From the NCBI GenBank assembly GCA_016720805.1, contig JADKJZ010000014.1:1064145-1128144 (forward strand): a stretch of 64,000 bases of DNA, read 5' to 3'. A model generated the notes under the pieces. That model worked only from the letters and a program-made list of their open reading frames with translations. It did no database searches and had not been told where the DNA came from. Source of the DNA: Gemmatimonadota bacterium. Lineage in GTDB: Bacteria; Gemmatimonadota; Gemmatimonadetes; Gemmatimonadales; GWC2-71-9. Position 1 is the stretch's first letter; every line of letters starts with the position of its first letter. This document shows positions 59,685 to 64,000 of this stretch, in pieces. The position numbers and the translations under genes are program-made.

Positions 59685-61546
59685 TGGCCGACTTGGCCAC
59701 CGAGCTGCAGCAGGCGCTCGGAGACGACTACGTGCTCGATCGGGAGCTGGGGCGCGGCGGGATGGGTGCCGTCTGGCTCGCGCGCGACGCGCACCTGCAT
59801 CGCTCGGTGGCGATCAAGGTGCTGCCGCCGGAGCTGGCCACGCAGCACGACCTCCGCGAACGCTTCCTCCGCGAGACGCGGATGGCGGCGTCGTTCTCCC
59901 ACCCGCATATCGTCCCGGTGCACGCCGTCGAAGAACGCGGCGGGATGCTCGCCTTCGTCATGGGCTTCGTCGATGGCGAGTCGCTGGGTGCCCGCGTGCG
60001 GCGGGCCGGCCCTGTCCCGGTGCAGGAGGCGGTGCGGCTGCTGCAGGAAGTGGCGTGGGCGCTCTCGTATGCGCACGGCCGCGGCGTGGTCCATCGCGAC
60101 GTCAAACCCGACAACATCCTGATCGAGCGCGCCACCCAGCGCGCACTCGTCACCGACTTCGGCATCGCGCGCAGCACGACCGCCGCGCCGGCCGACGGCC
60201 TCACGCGCGTCGGCGAGGTCGTGGGCACCCCGCACTTCATGAGCCCCGAGCAGGCGGCCGGGGACGTCCTCGACGGCCGGAGCGACCTCTACTCGCTGGG
60301 GATCGTCGGCTTCTTTGCACTGACGGGGCGTCTACCCTTCGAGGGGTCGACGCCGACCTCGTTGCTCGCGATGCATCTGACGCAGGCGCCGCCCTCGGTG
60401 GGTGCCTTCCGCCCCGATGCGCCCGCCGAGCTGGTCGAGGCGATCGATCGCTGCCTCGCCAAGGCGCCGGAGGATCGCTGGCCCGACGGCGAGTCGCTCG
60501 CCGCGGCGCTCGACGGGATGCGCCGCACGGCCCCTGAAGTCGCACCACAGGTCCGCGTCTTCCTGCAGCGGTTCGGTGCCTCGATCTTCGCGATCAGCGC
60601 CCTGACGATGGTCACGTTCCTGGTCGTGGACCGCGCCAGCAACGCCCGCAACGACGGCGACATCTTCCTCGTCGGCGTGGTCACGCTCGCGGCAGTCTGG
60701 GGACTCGTCGTGCAGGCCGGGGGCCGCGTCCGGATGCTGCTCCGTCAGGGATTCCGCTATCGCGATGTCTACGCCGCTTCCGGGGCACTGATCGCCGAGG
60801 AGACGCTCACCCGCGACGCCATCCGCGCCATGCCCGACGAGATGCATCGCCGGAAGCGCCGAATCCAGGTCGCGATCTTCTCGCTCGCGTGGGCGCCGGT
60901 GGCGACCTGGCTTGTCCGGACCTATATGCGGTTCCGGCCAGTCGACCGACCACTGATGTGGCAGGTCACCGCGCCCGGGCTTGTCATCGCCTTCTCCGCC
61001 GCGATCGCCTTCGGCCTCGGCGTCACCATGCTTGCCTCCGATCCGCTCAAGCCGAACCCCTTCTTGAAGATTCAGGGGCTCTTCTGGCGCGGCCCGCTCG
61101 GCCGCCTCGTCTTCCGGCTTGCCGGCTATCGGATGCCCGGCGGCGGGGACGTGGGGCTCGGCTCGACCGGGGCCGCAGGCTCGGCGCGCGTGACCGGTGC
61201 CGGACATGCCACCGCGCTGGCCGCGCTGCCGAAGGCACTCCGTCAGGGCCTCGGTGATGCCGCGCCGCGGATGGCCAAACTCGCCGAGGAACTCCCGGCG
61301 CTGCGACAGCGGGAGAACGAGCTGGTCGCGGCGATCGCCGAGGCCGGCGAGGGTGCTGGCAACGCGGAGGGGGCCGTGGCGGCGCGTCGCGAGGAACTCC
61401 GCCAGGAACTCGCGACGCACCTCGAGGCCACCCGCCAGCGGCAGGCCCAGATCAGCGACGCCCTCGAGCTCGCGCGCCTCGAGCTGGTCCGCCTCCGCAC
61501 CGGCCTCGGCTCGGCCGACGCGGTCCGTCGGGCTCTGGAGCTCTAG
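59684..61546 (+). CDS. Membrane Ser/Thr protein kinase with C-terminal coiled coil
   Basis: A 620-residue protein. The kinase domain (about 16-280) is complete: GRGGMGAVW, the ATP lysine K45, catalytic D139 in HRDVKPDN, DFG (158-160) and the GTPHFMSPEQ substrate loop. About four membrane helices follow (near 298-316, 327-345, and two more around 395-445), then a C-terminal coiled coil from about 520 (for example RREELRQELATHLEATRQRQ). It is a Hanks-type kinase like PknB in architecture, without PASTA domains. Substrates are unknown. ATG 59684 shares a base with the MCM stop. Confidence 0.88.
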
Positions 61547-62196
61547 TGCCCCCCGAATACCGCTCCCTCGTCGTCCCCAGGCACGCCAGAATTGGCGTGG
61601 TGGGCGATCCGGCCACCTCCACCGAGGCCTGGCTGATCCTCCATGGCTACGGCATGATGGCGCAGGGGATCCTGCACTGGTTCGAGGCCGCCGAGCGGCC
61701 CGGACGCGTCCTGGTGGCGCCTGAGGGGCTCTCTCGCTTCTACCAGGAGCGGAATGGCATCCGGACAGTGGGGGCGTCGTGGATGACGCGGGAGGACCGC
61801 GACCACGAGCTGGAGGACCAGCAGGGGTACCTGGACCGGGTGGTCGAGGAGGTCATTGGCCACATCCCTTGGCTCGAGGTCCACGGCTTCTCGCAGGGCG
61901 TGGCGGCGGCGAGTCGGTGGGTGGCGCGGGGCGTTCGGCCGGTGGCTCGGCTGGTCTGCTGGGGCGGGACAGTCGCCCCCGAGGTCGATCCGCTGGCGCT
62001 CAGCCGAGCGGTGCAGGGCGCCCCGATCGAGATGATTGTGGGAAACCGCGACAAGTGGGTGGCACCTGAAGCGGTCGCCGCGGATGTGGATAAGCTGGTT
62101 GCTGCGGGGTGTCCGGCGCGGCTGCATGGCTTCGATGGAGGGCACCGTGTGGACAACGGAGTGCTTGCTCATCTGGAGCTGCTGGCCGCGCCATGA
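61546..62196 (+). CDS. Alpha/beta-hydrolase, carboxylesterase/phospholipase type
   Basis: A 216-residue alpha/beta-hydrolase. The oxyanion HGYG (33-36), nucleophile S116 in GFSQG, catalytic D169 in GNRDKWV and H200 in FDGGH form a full triad. This size and spacing are typical of the carboxylesterase/lysophospholipase (YpfH/EstB-like) family. No signal peptide is present, so it should be cytoplasmic. The substrate is unknown. GTG 61546 starts at the kinase stop codon, so the pair is likely cotranscribed. The AT-rich island after it is the operon end. Confidence 0.87.
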   Translation: MPPEYRSLVVPRHARIGVVGDPATSTEAWLILHGYGMMAQGILHWFEAAERPGRVLVAPEGLSRFYQERNGIRTVGASWMTREDRDHELEDQQGYLDRVVEEVIGHIPWLEVHGFSQGVAAASRWVARGVRPVARLVCWGGTVAPEVDPLALSRAVQGAPIEMIVGNRDKWVAPEAVAADVDKLVAAGCPARLHGFDGGHRVDNGVLAHLELLAAP

Positions 62197-62645
62197 CTGC
62201 GAGATGACTTGATCTGTCGCTGGCAAATATCATTAAGACAGCTAGTTATACCGTTTGTCCACAGCAACGAAAATTGACTTTCCCACAATGCGACCGCCGA
62301 CCTTCAGGCGGTCGCCGTCATTTTGGGAAGAACGATCCGATCAGGCCGCCAGCCCACCATCGCCGACGACGCAGCCAATCCGAGGCAGGTTGCCGCCATG
62401 CCCCGTGTGAGACCATGTAGAGGGCAACTGGCGCCAGGCGACGATCGTCCGATGACTGCCCCGCTTCCAGTGATCCGGCTTCACATGGGTGGCATCGAAC
62501 CCGTCGGTGCGAGGTCACGCCGGCGCGCAGCCGGGGGGCCGGCTGCCACGGGGGGGCCAGGGGGGCGCGAGAGAGCCCCGGGGGTGCGGCCCAACCCGCG
62601 GTTATCTTTCGAGGTTGCATTGGTTTAGCCCACAGCTGGAGTACC
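62197..62645. other. 449-base gap with AT-rich island, no convincing gene
   Basis: Positions about 62205-62290 are distinctly AT-rich compared with everything nearby. They include TTGTCCACA (62255-62263), one mismatch from the consensus DnaA box TTATCCACA, and a weaker TTTCCCACA (62279-62287). A terminator hairpin follows at 62290-62324. From 62325 to 62600 the sequence is again GC-rich, with G-runs; I found no RNA family or convincing reading frame in it. A TATCTT -10-like element lies at 62603-62608, upstream of the FmdB gene. Confidence 0.6.
62290..62324 (+). terminator. Rho-independent terminator after the hydrolase gene
   Basis: A perfect 9-bp stem GCGACCGCC / GGCGGTCGC with loop GACCTTCA, followed by CGTCATTTT. 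It would end the transcript running from the kinase and esterase genes. Confidence 0.72.
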
Positions 62646-62978
62646 ATGCCGACCTACGAATACCGCTGCGACGAGGGCCATGCCTTCGAACGCATCCAGA
62701 AGATGTCCGACAAGCCGCTCACCAAGTGCCCTGAATGCGGGGCCAAGGCGAGCCGGCAGATTTCTGGTGGCTCGGGCCTGATCTTCAAGGGCAGTGGTTT
62801 CTACATCACCGATTACGGCAAGGACGGGAAGGGCGCGCGGAAGGATCCGCCCGCCGAGGGTGCCGCGCCGAAGTCTGAGAAGAGCGAGAAGTCCGAGAGC
62901 GCACCGGCCAAGGAAGCGGCCGCCCCGAAGGTCGAGGCGCCGAAGCCGGCGGCCAAGACCACGCCGAGCGCGTCGTGA
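62646..62978 (+). CDS. FmdB family zinc-ribbon protein
   Basis: A 110-residue protein. The N-terminal 35 residues are the FmdB zinc ribbon: PTYEYRCDEGHAFE with C8 and H12, then KCPECG (about 27-32). The remaining part is a low-complexity Ala/Lys/Glu/Ser tail containing KSEKSEKSES, so it is probably disordered. FmdB-like proteins are small predicted regulators of unknown function. GGAG precedes ATG 62646. Its stop overlaps the argS GTG by four bases. Confidence 0.85.
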   Translation: MPTYEYRCDEGHAFERIQKMSDKPLTKCPECGAKASRQISGGSGLIFKGSGFYITDYGKDGKGARKDPPAEGAAPKSEKSEKSESAPAKEAAAPKVEAPKPAAKTTPSAS

Positions 62979-64000
62979 GCGACCTGCTGCGGGAGGCGCT
63001 TGCGCGCGTCGCGGCCGAGTTCGGCGCGCCCGATCTCGAGTACTCGCTGGAACGGCCGCGCGATCCGTCGCACGGCGACCTCTCGACCAACCTTGCGATG
63101 CAGCTCGCCAAGCGCGAGCGGAGCAATCCGCGGGCGATGGCCGACCGCGTTGTCGCGGCGCTCGCCCTGCCGACGTCCGCCGTGCAGGCAGTCGAGATCG
63201 CCGGCCCCGGCTTCATCAACTTCCGCCTCGCCGCCGACACCCTCTCGGCCGATCACGCCCGCATCCTCTCGGAAGGCGCCGGTTACGGCCGGTCGAACAC
63301 CGGCGCCGGCCGCCGCGTGAATGTGGAGTTCGTCTCGGCGAACCCGACTGGCCCGCTGCACGTGGGGCACGGCCGCGGGGCGGCGCTGGGCGACGGCATC
63401 GCCGCGCTGCTCGAGTGGACCGGTCACGAGGTGACCCGCGAGTTCTACATCAACGACGCCGGCGTGCAGATCGGCCGGCTCGCCGAGTCGCTCTGGGCGC
63501 GGGTGCAGCAGGCGGTCGGTCGCGAGGCGAGCATCCCCGAGGGTGGCTACCACGGCGAGTATCTCGCCGAGAACGCCGCCACGCTGCTCGAGCAGGAGGG
63601 GCGCGCCTTCGCCGACCTTCCGGCCGAGGAGGGCATCGCCCGCTGCCGCGCCGCCGCGCTCCAGATGCAGCGCGCCGAGCAGGACGACACGCTGGCGACC
63701 TTCGGCGTCCGCTTCGACGTGACCGCCTCGGAGCAGGCGCTCTACGACGCCGGTGCGGTCGAGGCCGGGCTGAAGCGCATTGCCGAGGCGGGGCTGTCGT
63801 ACGAGCAGGATGGCGCGCTCTGGTTCCGCACCTCGTCGTTCGGCGACGAGAAGGACCGCGTCCTCCGGAAGCAGGACGGCTCGTACACCTACTTCGTCCC
63901 CGACATTGCCTACCACCTCGACAAGGTCGCCCGCGGCTTCGACGCGGCGATCGACGTCTGGGGCGCCGACCACCACGGCTACATCCCGCGGATGCAGGGG
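62975..64000 (+). CDS. argS: Arginyl-tRNA synthetase, 5' part (runs off the edge)
   Basis: The first 342 codons of a class I synthetase of about 560. The N-terminal Add1-type domain is seen in the first 100 residues. The HIGH-type motif is PTGPLHVGH (124-132), followed by FYINDAGVQIGRLAESLWARV, given in part, and DDTLATFGVRFD. The frame is open to the window edge, so KMSKR is beyond it. It charges tRNA-Arg. The start is GTG 62975, overlapping the FmdB stop in a GTGA. Confidence 0.94.
   Translation, partial: MSDLLREALARVAAEFGAPDLEYSLERPRDPSHGDLSTNLAMQLAKRERSNPRAMADRVVAALALPTSAVQAVEIAGPGFINFRLAADTLSADHARILSEGAGYGRSNTGAGRRVNVEFVSANPTGPLHVGHGRGAALGDGIAALLEWTGHEVTREFYINDAGVQIGRLAESLWARVQQAVGREASIPEGGYHGEYLAENAATLLEQEGRAFADLPAEEGIARCRAAALQMQRAEQDDTLATFGVRFDVTASEQALYDAGAVEAGLKRIAEAGLSYEQDGALWFRTSSFGDEKDRVLRKQDGSYTYFVPDIAYHLDKVARGFDAAIDVWGADHHGYIPRMQG

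Noticed and set aside
62205..62290. Possible chromosome origin (AT-rich with DnaA-box-like sequence)
   Set aside because: Only one near-consensus box and one poor one, no dnaA, dnaN or gyrB nearby, and flanking genes are unrelated to replication.
62323..62628. Open frame of 101 codons in the large gap
   Set aside because: Composition is very unlike neighbouring genes, with no recognisable motif, and it runs across G-runs; no ribosome-binding site.

Overview
The window is a GC-rich (by eye roughly two-thirds GC), densely packed chromosomal segment from a diderm bacterium. Almost every gene lies on the plus strand; mazG is the only clear minus-strand gene. A meso-diaminopimelate-type MurE, a FadL-like outer-membrane protein, a lipoprotein, Tat and Sec signals and many TPR, PATAN and roadblock proteins fit Gemmatimonadota best, but this is inference from gene content and I cannot exclude another GC-rich phylum.

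Layout. (1) 1-12.6 kb: a chemosensory set (CheW-like, CheY, CheA, CheC) runs almost without gaps into TPR, PATAN-TPR and TPR-roadblock proteins, two more roadblock proteins, an MglA-like small GTPase, a protein with two DnaA-type AAA+ modules and no DNA-binding domain, another PATAN-TPR protein, a TPR protein and a membrane-anchored HExxH peptidase. It looks like one signalling operon, perhaps for cell polarity or type IV pilus control. (2) 12.6-14.9 kb: a small membrane protein, tRNA-Val, a secreted TPR protein and tRNA-Asp with its terminator. (3) 14.9-31.5 kb: the division and cell wall cluster rsmH-ftsL-ftsI-murE-murF-mraY-murD-ftsW-murG-[DUF2264]-murC-ftsQ-ftsA-ftsZ, mostly with 4-base stop/start overlaps. 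(4) 31.5-40.3 kb: M23 peptidase, hisA, a vWA-like membrane protein, ftsY, a small membrane protein with a sodium/solute symporter, and recG.

(5) 40.3-45 kb: four tandem paralogues of an unrecognised zinc-ribbon membrane protein. The first two have nearly identical 5' ends and lie in a duplicated unit of about 1.23 kb that includes REP-like inverted repeats and arrays of 7-bp repeats. (6) 45-64 kb: a DUF1295 protein, asnS, mazG (minus), alr, a DUF1844 protein, deoB, cdd, a lipoprotein, a FadL-like protein, miaB, a ComFB-like protein, comEC, fbp, a methylmalonyl-CoA mutase catalytic subunit, a Ser/Thr kinase, an esterase, an FmdB zinc ribbon and the 5' part of argS.

The two most unusual parts are the polarity-type signalling operon with its tandem DnaA-like ATPase, and the zinc-ribbon paralogue array embedded in 7-bp repeats. 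Heptad arrays in several sequence classes occur at many gene 3' ends between 38 and 47 kb and also after cheA. All annotation is from reading the sequence; no database search was run.
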